Shown here one piece after another: positions 47,895 through 56,338 of a DNA stretch of 64,000 bases (within the stretch, counting starts at the first letter, position 1; every line of letters starts with the position of its first letter). A model generated the notes under the pieces. The model was given only the letters and a program-made list of their open reading frames with translations, did no database searches and was not told the DNA's origin. The position numbers and the translations under genes are program-made. Source of the stretch: Lachnospiraceae bacterium (lineage in GTDB: Bacteria > Bacillota > Clostridia > Lachnospirales > Lachnospiraceae); contig JAGAQJ010000054.1 in the NCBI GenBank assembly GCA_017622845.1, positions 97,380 to 161,379 of the forward strand, given 5' to 3'.

Positions 47895-50006
47895 TCATTC
47901 TTCTACCTTAAAAGTCTCAACTGCTTCTTTTAACGTTCCCATGTTTTCTTTCATCTTCTCTGCCTGCACCGTCAGCATCTGCGCTGCTTTTACCTGATGC
48001 TGCAGGGATTCTTTCATCTGCTCCGAAAAATGCACCAAATCGCCGGATAACTCTCCAATCGAACGAATCGAGGAAAGTGTCGTCCGCCGCTCGTTATTCA
48101 TGCCATCTACTTCTACAGCAAGCTGTTCCATATTGCCGATCATACTTTCCAGAAAGCCATTCATATTTTCAAAAGCTTCAGATGTATTACGCACACTTTC
48201 GCCCTGCTTTATCACAATATTTTCCGCGATTTCTACCCTCTCAACCGCTTCTTTGGAATATCTGCGTATTTCTTTAATCATATCCTGTATGAAAACCGCT
48301 GTCTTTCCGGCATTGTCTGCCAGCTTTCGAATCTCCTCTGCTACTACGGAGAAACCTCGTCCGTTTTCTCCCGCTCTTGCAGCTTCAATGGAAGCATTTA
48401 AAGAAAGGAGATTGGTCTGGAAGGCAATTTCCTGAATATTTTCCGCAAAGCCGGCAATATCACCCAGTTTTTCTCCCAGCAGGATAACCTTTTCCTGTAC
48501 CTCACCGGTCGCCTGTGTCGTCTGCGCTGCCTGCTCTGTCATACTCTCAACTGCTTCCTGTCCGCCGCAAATCATATCCCGGGACCGGTGTACTTGCTCA
48601 ATCGTTTCCATAATGCCTTTGCTGACAGCCTTAATCTCATTGGACAGCTTCTCCATCTGCTCATTGCAGTTTTCGATTTCAATGCTCTCGCTCTCCACAA
48701 TTGTCTCGACCTGCTTCATCTGTTCGTTCATGTCCTGTACGTACCGGCTGACCTGTTTGCCCGATTCATCCACGAGGCTGCCCGAATCCGAAACAATTCC
48801 CATCATCTTCACAACCTCCAGCACAAGCTGCCGCATTTTGGTGATGGTGTTTCTGATTGCCCCATGAAGCCTTCCAAATTCGTTTTGAGGAATCCGCTCA
48901 TTCTTTGACGGCAGGAACAATTCTCCCTCAGACACGCGCTTTAAGGATTTCTCACTTTTTTTGATGTTCCGGCTGATGCCGGCAGTTATGAAGGTACCAA
49001 GAAGAATGGCAAGCGCTGTCGCCGATATCACCAAAAGCAGCGTCAGATTGCGGATTTCCACCGAGCTTTTCACGATATTGGCTTTCGGCACAAGCACGGT
49101 AAGATATCCGTCCAGCGTAGCGCTTTTACACATCATGTAAAAATATTCTTTCCGATCATAGGTCACATACTGCGTATACCACTCACTTCCCTGTGCTTTT
49201 CCCTTTTGGAAAAATTCCGTTTCTGTCACCGGGATTGCAGCGCCGCTGTCAACCTCTTTACCGCTCTCTGTCACAAAGGAAACCTGACTGTTTTCACCGA
49301 AATCCAACTGGCTTAACAAATTGCCGATGCCTTCTGTGCTGACATCAATCACAATCAATGCTTTGTTATCGCCTGAACGGATGGACTGACTGCAAAAAAC
49401 AAGATAATCCTCTTCGGAAATATCCATTTTGCCATCGATGCATGGGTGGCTTCCGCTCCATTTCACAAATTCATTTTCTAAAAGCACACCGTCCTCTGAG
49501 CTATTTAGTTCCTTCATAAAGCTGTCAATTTCCTGACTGCTTAAGGTTTTGGTGGTAAGAACCGCCTCTCCCTCCACCGGAATAATGTGAATATTCTGAA
49601 TCAAATCACTGGAAGTTTCCATGACACTCAGTTTATTTTTCACATCGTTTTTACTCTGGCCTTTCTTGGTGCTGTCCTTGCTCAGTGCACCCAGCGCATA
49701 AGAACGTACCGCCGCCTCCTGCCCTAATTCCATGACCTCCTGACTAATGATTTTAAAGGAGCTGTCCAGTGAATTTTTGGTCATTTCCAGTGCATTCATC
49801 GTCGAGTTTTCGTAATTTTCTATCAATCCTGCCGCCGCCTTCTGGTATGAGACAATACCAATTGTCATCATAAATAAAATAGGAATGCAGAACCCGATAA
49901 TCAGCTGCGTACGTATGCTCAAACCGAAGATGCTGCCTGTCTTTACTCCTGTCTGCTTTTTTGCCGCCAACACGTTCTTCACCTGACTCTCTTTTTTGCC
50001 CTTCAT
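47895..50006 (-). CDS. Methyl-accepting chemotaxis protein
   Basis: 703 residues from the ATG at 50006, which has AAGGAG upstream; the frame from 50066 lacks a site. First membrane helix near 33-55, a large extracellular cache-type sensor (about 60-315), second helix near 318-340, HAMP, and a signalling domain with [19 protein letters not shown]. It heads an operon with two GH94 enzymes, GH30, a binding protein and permeases, so chemotaxis towards the sugar appears built into the utilisation operon, as in the alpha-glucan locus. Confidence 0.9.
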   Translation of the reverse strand: MKGKKESQVKNVLAAKKQTGVKTGSIFGLSIRTQLIIGFCIPILFMMTIGIVSYQKAAAGLIENYENSTMNALEMTKNSLDSSFKIISQEVMELGQEAAVRSYALGALSKDSTKKGQSKNDVKNKLSVMETSSDLIQNIHIIPVEGEAVLTTKTLSSQEIDSFMKELNSSEDGVLLENEFVKWSGSHPCIDGKMDISEEDYLVFCSQSIRSGDNKALIVIDVSTEGIGNLLSQLDFGENSQVSFVTESGKEVDSGAAIPVTETEFFQKGKAQGSEWYTQYVTYDRKEYFYMMCKSATLDGYLTVLVPKANIVKSSVEIRNLTLLLVISATALAILLGTFITAGISRNIKKSEKSLKRVSEGELFLPSKNERIPQNEFGRLHGAIRNTITKMRQLVLEVVKMMGIVSDSGSLVDESGKQVSRYVQDMNEQMKQVETIVESESIEIENCNEQMEKLSNEIKAVSKGIMETIEQVHRSRDMICGGQEAVESMTEQAAQTTQATGEVQEKVILLGEKLGDIAGFAENIQEIAFQTNLLSLNASIEAARAGENGRGFSVVAEEIRKLADNAGKTAVFIQDMIKEIRRYSKEAVERVEIAENIVIKQGESVRNTSEAFENMNGFLESMIGNMEQLAVEVDGMNNERRTTLSSIRSIGELSGDLVHFSEQMKESLQHQVKAAQMLTVQAEKMKENMGTLKEAVETFKVEE

Positions 50007-50111
50007 GCTTTTGCTCCTTTCTCTCCGCCCGATTGTCCTTTCTCCGGCAAAAGGCTTTTGTGACATATTACATTGTAAGTTAAGGGTACCAGAGAGCGTT
50101 TTGAAAATTAA

Positions 50112-50135
50112 GGTATCTTTTATCAGTTTGGTATC
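50112..50135 (-). promoter_or_regulatory. Two GATACC half-sites upstream of the chemoreceptor-GH94 operon
   Basis: AAAAGATACC occurs at 50112-50121 and AAAAAGATACC at 50130-50140 on the minus strand, 18 bp apart, 35-58 bases before a possible -10 box TACAAT (50072-50077). No good -35 box is seen, consistent with an activator. A third copy is at 40576-40582. Confidence 0.45.
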
Positions 50136-50173
50136 TTTTTTTTAGTTTTTGTGTCATACATTCTCCTTTGCAT

Positions 50174-50209
50174 AAAAAAACAGCTATAAACCTTTATGGT
50201 CTATAACTG
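50174..50209 (-). terminator. Terminator downstream of the broken ORF
   Basis: On the minus strand a 12-bp stem CAGTTATAGACC / GGTTTATAGCTG (two G-U pairs, 5-base loop) is followed by seven T residues. It separates the accessory region from the chemoreceptor operon. Confidence 0.8.
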
Positions 50210-50240
50210 CCCTTACGCTGTGTTATTACATTTTTCCTCG

Positions 50241-50603
50241 TTATTCGCCTGCCAAAATTCCCTCATCTTTCGCAATCTTTTCCACTTCTTCCAAAGAAAG
50301 CCTGGAACACTTTGCTATTTCTTCCAAAGAGAGTTTATTAAGCTTTAAAAATTCTAAGGCTATTTCCTTCTTTTCACTGTCAATTATGTCTTCAACAATC
50401 CGGCACATGCACATACAGAACGAGGGAATTGGCAATGCTAACGCCATGTCTTCATCGCTTATCCTTAATTCTTAAATTTTTTTAATCGCATCATCTCTAT
50501 CTAACAATCCGTATCTTTGATAATTGAAAATAATACTATCTCTTTCATCTATATCTTTAATCAAGGATGCTTTATCAAATGCGTCTTTAATTGGATTACT
50601 CAT
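50241..50603 (-). pseudogene. Broken small ORF, C-terminus like PD-(D/E)XK (Rpn-type) proteins
   Basis: An ATG at 50603 with AGGAG upstream opens a 43-codon frame (MSNPIKDAFDKASLIKDIDE...) that stops at TAA 50472-50474. The same frame continues without further stops to 50241 (ELRISDEDMALALPIPSF...). The end, with KLNKLSLEEIAKCSRLSLEE, matches the repeat-like tail common in Rpn/PD-(D/E)XK transposase-family proteins. Either this is a gene with a nonsense mutation, or two separate peptides. The nuclease domain itself is missing, so it is a remnant. Confidence 0.55.
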
Positions 50604-50619
50604 AATACGATTACTCCTA

Positions 50620-51405
50620 TTACATCCACTCGCCATTAGTAGCAGACCATTTTTCAGTAAATTCTTTCCCTCCGACCGCTGCTGTAAACGGTTTTGTCAA
50701 GAAAGCTTTTATTGTTTTCAGTACGGTACTGTAATCATCCGTTTTCGTATCGATTTTACGGACAAAGGATTTCCATTTCTTCTGCATTGCCACATCGTCA
50801 TCAAAGCCCATAACCTGTTCGAATTGCTCTGCTGTAAAATTATGTTCACGGTTCGTAAAGGTTTTTCTGAGTGCTTCGGTCAACACTTTACCGTCAAAAT
50901 CAAACTTATTAGCAAGATAATAAATATCGTAGTAGTCTTTCATCCGACTGGAAAATTCCATCAGGATGAGGATTGCATCTATCTTTTCGGCAACGGTTGT
51001 TTCAAGAGAATATGTATTTACTGTGGGAGCATCAAAATCATCAAGCTGAGTGGGAATTTTTCTTTTTTCCTGCTTCGGCACAATGACATCACCAACACCG
51101 AAATCAATGCCAAACGGTGTGCGTGTGTTTTTTATACGAGCAACTATTGATACACCTATACCGGCATATTTCTTCGCAACGGCAATAGGTGCAACATCCT
51201 TTATCTCAAAGGTAACAAAATCATTGCCGGTATGAACTGCTATAATTTCTTCAAGGATACCTCTTAACTGCTCTGGTGTATTAGGTATTTGCCGAAGCAA
51301 AAATTCCTCTTGGCAAAAGAGTTGCAAGCAGAGCTGACAGCTTCTGCCGCTTTCAGCAGCTTTGTTTTTGAGCCGTGCCAGCACGGACGCAGCTATATCA
51401 GCCAT
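50620..51405 (-). CDS. AbiEii-like toxin with apparent internal deletion
   Basis: 261 residues. The C-terminal two thirds match AbiEii/AbiGii nucleotidyltransferase-type toxins (GIDFGVGDVIVPKQEKR; YSLETTVAEKIDAILI; RMKDYYDIYYLANKFDFDG). The N-terminus runs from LCLQLFCQEEFLL straight into RQIPNTPEQL. Family members normally have about 35 residues there, including the LKGGL and D-x-D nucleotidyltransferase core. That catalytic motif is absent, so the protein is probably inactive as a toxin. The start overlaps the antitoxin gene by 8 bases and has GGAGG 9 bases upstream. Confidence 0.8.
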   Translation of the reverse strand: MADIAASVLARLKNKAAESGRSCQLCLQLFCQEEFLLRQIPNTPEQLRGILEEIIAVHTGNDFVTFEIKDVAPIAVAKKYAGIGVSIVARIKNTRTPFGIDFGVGDVIVPKQEKRKIPTQLDDFDAPTVNTYSLETTVAEKIDAILILMEFSSRMKDYYDIYYLANKFDFDGKVLTEALRKTFTNREHNFTAEQFEQVMGFDDDVAMQKKWKSFVRKIDTKTDDYSTVLKTIKAFLTKPFTAAVGGKEFTEKWSATNGEWM

Positions 51406-52024
51406 TAAGCAGCACCTCCATTACATTCATAACCTTTGTATAAAGCTTCATTTCCTTTGCATATTTAGACAAATTTGCAAGGTTCTTTTTTTCATCAGCA
51501 GCATAGGCATTGACAGCCTTATTAAAAATTTCGTTGTCAAGTTTTGTGCGGTACTTAAAACAATCGCATATTGTTCGCTCACGGTCATACACAGGCAATA
51601 TTACACCGTTAAAATTGCTTGTGGACTTACCTATATCTAAAAATTCCTTTTGAATATAGTAAGCTTTTATCGGAAATTCTTCAATATTCTTTACGGCACG
51701 GGACGCTGTTCTCGGCACAGCAATCGACCATTCACGAGGAGAAAAATCACTATATCCGTAGTGAAACAAAGCGGACTCCACACAAATAACCCCTTGTGGA
51801 AGAAACTCCCGTATGAGCTGTTCTTCTGTAATACTTTTACTTTGGGGAAGCTGATAAAATCCTCTGCGAATTCTTTCAATGACTCCTTCTTTACAAAATG
51901 CTGCTACCTCGTATTTATTTATCCCGTTAGCGGCAAAATCCGAAGTTTTTGCAATGCCGCCGTTATTTTCAATTACCGTTTTTAAAATTTCTTTTTTACT
52001 CAAGCTGACACCAACTTTCCGCAC
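51398..52024 (-). CDS. AbiEi-like antitoxin
   Basis: 208 residues from a GTG at 52024; a TTG seven codons later is possible and neither has a strong ribosome-binding site. The N-terminal winged helix (about 10-60: ENNGGIAKTSDFAANGINKY; IRRGFYQLP) and the C-terminal antitoxin domain with YDRERTICDCFKYR are typical of AbiEi proteins. AbiE systems abort phage infection, with the antitoxin repressing its own operon. It overlaps the toxin gene. With the toxin core missing, this antitoxin may survive as a solitary repressor or as an anti-toxin against other AbiE copies. Confidence 0.82.
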   Translation of the reverse strand: MRKVGVSLSKKEILKTVIENNGGIAKTSDFAANGINKYEVAAFCKEGVIERIRRGFYQLPQSKSITEEQLIREFLPQGVICVESALFHYGYSDFSPREWSIAVPRTASRAVKNIEEFPIKAYYIQKEFLDIGKSTSNFNGVILPVYDRERTICDCFKYRTKLDNEIFNKAVNAYAADEKKNLANLSKYAKEMKLYTKVMNVMEVLLNG

Positions 52025-52190
52025 GCAAGAAGTAAATAATGTACGCAGTTATTGTACCATACAGTTTTGAAAATAGCAACAACTATATGCAGACATTATT
52101 CCAAACCTGTGTGTCAAAAGTAATTGGAATATCAATTAAGCTCCATTTTTTCGTGGTGCCCTGAGTCTTTCAGCTGCAGCGTTTTCTTAC

Positions 52191-52215
52191 GAGGTTTGCA
52201 GCAAGTGCAAACCTC
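52191..52215. other. Perfect hairpin in the 52025-52448 intergenic region
   Basis: GAGGTTTGCA, a 5-base loop, then TGCAAACCTC (10-bp stem), without a T-run. Directly after it comes GGGCTGAACTGTTAC (52217-52231), the end motif of the type A repeats. The stretch may therefore be a decayed fragment of that family. The rest of this 424-bp gap shows only a TATAAT (52306-52311) that could serve the next gene; its -35 region is poor. Confidence 0.55.
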
Positions 52216-52448
52216 TGGGCTGAACTGTTACAAAAATTTTCAAAGCAGGCATCGTAAATATAAGGGATACACTCGTCAATGATACCTTTCCCATATATTT
52301 TGTGTTATAATGTTTTATGTGATTTTGTTTCCCTCATTTTTCCCTTATCAGGGTTCGTAATGCACTGTGGGAAGATATTTCCCTTAAAAAGTGTCAAATC
52401 ACAATCGGAAGTTGTATGGATATGATGATAAGCAGGAGACGATTTTAA

Positions 52449-53270
52449 ATGGAAAATTTCAATCACATTGCCGGCAGTATCGCAGAAGATGCGGTGCAGT
52501 ATGCCTTGCAGAATGGGACAGTACTTGATTATACAAGAGAAAGTGCGAACAGTGTTGATACTTTTCTCGGAGCTATCCATGATAATCTTGACAGGTACAA
52601 TGGCAGCGAAGGTGCAAAAAGCTTGTGGAATGCTGCAGTTCTGTTCGGAACATATATCGGGGAAATGCTGCTGCGCTCCGGACTGTCCGAAAAGGGTTTT
52701 GTCTGGGTTGATGACGATGGCATTCCTATCCTTGGCATTCCCGGCAGTCAAACTGCCGTTTCACCCATTACCAAAGCCCACAAACGGATTCTCAACGGCA
52801 CAGAGGACAGCATGAAAAGTTTTGTTGACGTAGTGTTTTCTGCCGTGAATGGCGAATTGCCGAAAACAGGAGTGCTGCGGGTTCCCGATGTTGAAACGGC
52901 AAGCGGTGAAAAAATCGAGCGAATTGTTTTTAACGAATCGGATTACTACATATCCCTTGTTGCGGAGGGGAAAGAGGATTTTGTGATTTTCAAATCCCAT
53001 GATGGATTTTTTCAGTTTTACGGTGTTGGAAATCAATTCGTTTGTGAGGCATGGTTTCAGCTAAGCGGACGCAGGGCGTATGCCCTGATAAATCCCGACT
53101 GCACGAATACCGGACGTGTAAGCCTTGTCACACCGTTCGGTAAATATACCCCGAGAGAGCGAGATATTATTTCGCTCAAACAGCTAAAAGAAGCTGCGCA
53201 GGAATATTTTTCCAATCTGGAGGAGGCGGACTTTCTTGCAAAGGTTCCGCATGAGAAAATAGAAATGTAA
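52449..53270 (+). CDS. Hypothetical protein, 273 residues
   Basis: GGAG lies about 10 bases before the ATG. Soluble protein without signal peptide or membrane helices. The N-terminal half is helical (IAGSIAEDAVQYALQNGTV; KSLWNAAVLFGTYIGEML), and the C-terminal half is beta-rich with YYISLVAEGKEDFVIFKSHD and RRAYALINPDC. I do not recognise a family. It stands alone on the plus strand between the AbiE-like pair and a MATE gene, a position consistent with accessory or defence-related cargo, but no function can be assigned. Confidence 0.75.
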   Translation: MENFNHIAGSIAEDAVQYALQNGTVLDYTRESANSVDTFLGAIHDNLDRYNGSEGAKSLWNAAVLFGTYIGEMLLRSGLSEKGFVWVDDDGIPILGIPGSQTAVSPITKAHKRILNGTEDSMKSFVDVVFSAVNGELPKTGVLRVPDVETASGEKIERIVFNESDYYISLVAEGKEDFVIFKSHDGFFQFYGVGNQFVCEAWFQLSGRRAYALINPDCTNTGRVSLVTPFGKYTPRERDIISLKQLKEAAQEYFSNLEEADFLAKVPHEKIEM

Positions 53271-53360
53271 CCTTTTCCTTATCGCTCTTATTCGTGCCGC
53301 CCGGCGCAGCTCTGTGTCTGCTCCGGCTGGCCGGCACAAAAAAGAGTACTCCTGGTATAC

Positions 53361-54692
53361 TTACAGATTTGTCATCCAGCTTTTTTTTCTGAAAATAACT
53401 ACAGATATCAGCAGCCGGACAGCTTCTTCCATAGATAAAATAAAGTACACATACGGTATGGAAAGCCTGAGAACAAAAGCCGAAAACAATCCAAGCGGCA
53501 CACCGAATATCCACGTTCCAATCATGTCTATCCACATGACATACTTTGTCTTACCGCCGCTTCGGATAATTCCGCCTCCCAGAATCATGTTCTGGACCTT
53601 TATGGGTGAAACAAGTGCAAACGCAATCAAAATCTGATACGACAAAGCCTGTATCGGCGCTTCCACATTGTAAATCAGTACATATTGTCTCCCCAGCAGG
53701 ATTAATGCCAGCGAAAGCAGCAGTGAGCCTGCAAGCCCGTATTTCATCAAACGTTTGGAATCCTCATATGCCCTATCATATTCTTTATTCCCTAATGACT
53801 TTCCGATCAGAATGCCGGCCGCCTGCGAAAGTCCGCTGAGCGCTCCAATCATCAGCCCTTGAATCGGTCCTGTCATTGTCATGGCTGCACACGCATCGGT
53901 TCCGATATTTCCGTAAATTGCCGCATACACATTTTCACCGAGACTCCACATAAATTCACACACTAAAATCGGACCTAAGATACCAAGATACTGCCTGCCG
54001 TCTGCCTTATCAAAGCGAACGTCCCATTTCAGCTTTATCTGCTGCCTTGTTATTTCCCTGAAAAAGAATCCAATTGTCAGCACACATGCGCCTGCCTGCG
54101 CAATCACACTTGCAATCGCTGCCCCCTTCACGCCCAGCGTGGGAAATCCAAGCTTTCCAAAAATCAGCAGATAATTCATGCCTGTATTCAAAATAACCGA
54201 CAGAAAGCTTGCAAGCAGCGGAAAGACTGCCGCCTCAATACAGCGCAGCATCACCGCCGCCATGGTTGATATTGCCATCGGCAGAAAAGACCAGGCATAA
54301 ATCCTTAAATATTGCTCCGCCAGTGCACTTGTACTGCTGTCCTTGGTATAAACCGACATAATCTGCGGTGCAGACAAGCTGCACACTGTCATAAATACCG
54401 CTGCAATCAAAAAGGAAAACAACAGGTTCGTATAAAAGCTTCTGCTGACCTTTTTCTCATCCTTCTGACCAATGTACTGTGCAATCATAATGCCTGCTGC
54501 CGCGGCAACTGCTCCAAGCACAACAGAATAAATTGACGCAAATTTTCCTCCCAATCCGATACCTGCGATACTGTCCTCTCCGAGCTGTCCAATCATTACC
54601 TGATCCACAACGCTGAAAGAAGACTGCAGCAACGACTGCAGCGTTACCGGAAGCGCTATGCGCACAAGACTGCTTCGAAATTTATTTTCCAT
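53361..54692 (-). CDS. MATE family efflux transporter
   Basis: 443 residues, about twelve membrane segments. The N-terminal VVDQVMIGQLGEDSIAGIGL is the conserved first-helix region of MATE proteins. It overlaps the LacI-type regulator gene by 11 bases and has AAAGGGGAAAGGG before the ATG, so the two are co-expressed. The exported compound is unknown. The LacI partner suggests control by a sugar or small metabolite. Confidence 0.92.
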   Translation of the reverse strand: MENKFRSSLVRIALPVTLQSLLQSSFSVVDQVMIGQLGEDSIAGIGLGGKFASIYSVVLGAVAAAAGIMIAQYIGQKDEKKVSRSFYTNLLFSFLIAAVFMTVCSLSAPQIMSVYTKDSSTSALAEQYLRIYAWSFLPMAISTMAAVMLRCIEAAVFPLLASFLSVILNTGMNYLLIFGKLGFPTLGVKGAAIASVIAQAGACVLTIGFFFREITRQQIKLKWDVRFDKADGRQYLGILGPILVCEFMWSLGENVYAAIYGNIGTDACAAMTMTGPIQGLMIGALSGLSQAAGILIGKSLGNKEYDRAYEDSKRLMKYGLAGSLLLSLALILLGRQYVLIYNVEAPIQALSYQILIAFALVSPIKVQNMILGGGIIRSGGKTKYVMWIDMIGTWIFGVPLGLFSAFVLRLSIPYVYFILSMEEAVRLLISVVIFRKKSWMTNL

Positions 54693-55725
54693 ATCCCTTT
54701 CCCCTTTCTTGCCTGGGTGCTGAAATGCTTTCCCTGATTATTAATTTCACCGGAAGCACCTGAATATTGTCCACCGGCTCTCCTGCCTTGAGCTTTTTGA
54801 GCGCCTGCACCGCCAGCTCTGCTCTTTTTTCCGGACTCTGCCCTACTGTGGTAAGCCTTGGGGAGACATTCTCACACAGCGAAATATTGTCAAAGCCCAC
54901 AAGCGAAATATCCTTTGGAATCGCTGCTCCTCTTTCTGTCAGAAAGTGCATCAGTTCAATCGCATAGACATCCGACGCGACAAAAGCTGCTGTATAGGTC
55001 ATCATCTCCTCAAAATGCTTTTCATAAAAGAAAAGGCGTTCCTCCTTTTTCATCGGAACCTGCATCAAGCAGACCTGCGTTTTTCCTGACTTGGCATGCA
55101 TTCCGGCCGCGCAGCCATCCATGCGTTCCTTATCCATGCATATATTGTTGTCAGCGATACACAACACCCTTCTATGCCCTAACTCATACAGATATGTTCC
55201 TGCCTGATATCCGCCGTCATAATTGTCAATTGTCAGGTTGCAGATTCTGCTGTTATCTCCAAAAAATCCTTCATATACCACAAACGGAATATGCATTTTA
55301 TTTCTTAATTCCTCATAATCGCTCTTGCAAAAACCAATCAGCACCAAACCGTCCATATTCCACATAGACGCATATCGAATAATGTCGCTGCAGTCGGAGG
55401 TTGCCTTTACCATCATGAAGTAACCCGATTTTTCCAGCTCAAACAGCAGAGCATTCAGCGCAGAGGCAATGAATGCATCCTCAAGCACTTTATTTTCATA
55501 CTTTTCATGATTGTTGACCACGACGCCGATAATGCGTGAATTATTCTGTGAGAGCAGGATACCTGCCATGCTTGGAATATACTGCCTCTTTTCCAAAAGC
55601 TCCTGTACACGCCTGACTGTCTCATCTGAAATCTTCTTTGTTTTCCCATGAATGACATTGGACACGGTTGCCGTGCTCAAGCCCAGCTCGTCTGCAATAT
55701 CCACAATCCGAACCCGTTCCTCCAC
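54682..55725 (-). CDS. LacI-family transcriptional regulator
   Basis: 347 residues from the GTG at 55725, preceded by GGGGG at 9 bases; the frame from 55773 adds an unrelated N-terminus. The N-terminal helix-turn-helix VRIVDIADELGLSTATVSNV is followed by a hinge and a sugar-binding core (NSRIIGVVVNNHEKYEN; ISLVGFDNISLCENVSPRLTT). It likely represses its own operon with the MATE transporter. The effector is unknown. Confidence 0.92.
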   Translation of the reverse strand: MEERVRIVDIADELGLSTATVSNVIHGKTKKISDETVRRVQELLEKRQYIPSMAGILLSQNNSRIIGVVVNNHEKYENKVLEDAFIASALNALLFELEKSGYFMMVKATSDCSDIIRYASMWNMDGLVLIGFCKSDYEELRNKMHIPFVVYEGFFGDNSRICNLTIDNYDGGYQAGTYLYELGHRRVLCIADNNICMDKERMDGCAAGMHAKSGKTQVCLMQVPMKKEERLFFYEKHFEEMMTYTAAFVASDVYAIELMHFLTERGAAIPKDISLVGFDNISLCENVSPRLTTVGQSPEKRAELAVQALKKLKAGEPVDNIQVLPVKLIIRESISAPRQERGKGYGK

Positions 55726-55926
55726 TTGTCGATTCCCCCTTTCGCAAAGTACCGACGCTCCAGCCATATCCATTCATCAGTTGCCGGCTTGTATGTTTGG
55801 GTACCCATTTTTTATGACTGTCCGCTGATGCTAATATTGTATAATGACAGCCCTGTTTCCGCAATAGGTTAAACGCGTAACCCATAACAAAAATAGGCTT
55901 TGCCGATACGCATATTTTTAGGTAAA

Positions 55927-55980
55927 ATGTAACAAATCAGCCTTACAGTTCGTTTCAAACAGAACGAAGGGCAACTGCAT
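55927..55980 (+). repeat. Left-end fragment of a type A palindromic element
   Basis: GTAACAAATCAGCCTTACAG...CAGAACGAAGGG matches the left end of the element at 28880 but stops after about 50 bases. It lies in the 613-bp gene-free stretch 55726-56338. The rest of that stretch before 56071 shows no gene. Confidence 0.65.
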
Positions 55981-56070
55981 GTTATCCATTTAAGCTCATT
56001 CTTCACAGTTTCAGATTGCAAATACAATAAAGGCTGTACGTTATTGTTCACAGCTTTAGGATTTCAATGA

Positions 56071-56283
56071 ACAGAAAATGACAGATAGTATCCCGCAGAC
56101 TGCCTGGTGGAGAATGGTGAGATTTCCTTATACGATGATGCATGAAACAGGTTGGAGACGGAGGCATGGACGCCGACTCGAGCCGGCTCCGTCCTCATTG
56201 GAAAGCCTTTCTCATCGTATTAGGAAATTCCCATTCGGAACCAGTGGCGGTCCAAGGGATACTATCTGCCGTTTTCGTCCGGT
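56071..56283 (+). repeat. Nested palindromic element, type B (inner hairpin deleted)
   Basis: Same outer arms and CCTTATACGATGA / TCATCGTATTAGG stem as 29262-29497, and the same branched GACGGAG...CTCCGTC stem with an ATGGAC loop. The AAATTTGC hairpin is cleanly missing. It shows that the inner modules can be lost while the outer palindrome persists. Confidence 0.8.
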
Positions 56284-56302
56284 TATTAATCCGTAAAAGG
56301 AT

Positions 56303-56335
56303 AAAACCTGTGTCTTATGAACTGACACAGGTTTT
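56303..56335 (-). terminator. Terminator of the SBP-hybrid kinase operon
   Basis: 12-bp perfect stem AAAACCTGTGTC / GACACAGGTTTT with a 9-base loop, ending 4 bases before the kinase stop codon. Four T residues follow on each strand, so it may work in both directions. Confidence 0.8.
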
Positions 56336-56338
56336 GTG

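Noticed and set aside
50524-51150. 208-codon plus-strand frame opposite the AbiEii-like gene
   Set aside because: Antisense to recognisable AbiEii motifs; no homology or start signal seen.
53295-53338. GC-rich inverted repeat after the hypothetical gene as a terminator
   Set aside because: Pairing is imperfect and the following bases are A-rich rather than T-rich on the plus strand.
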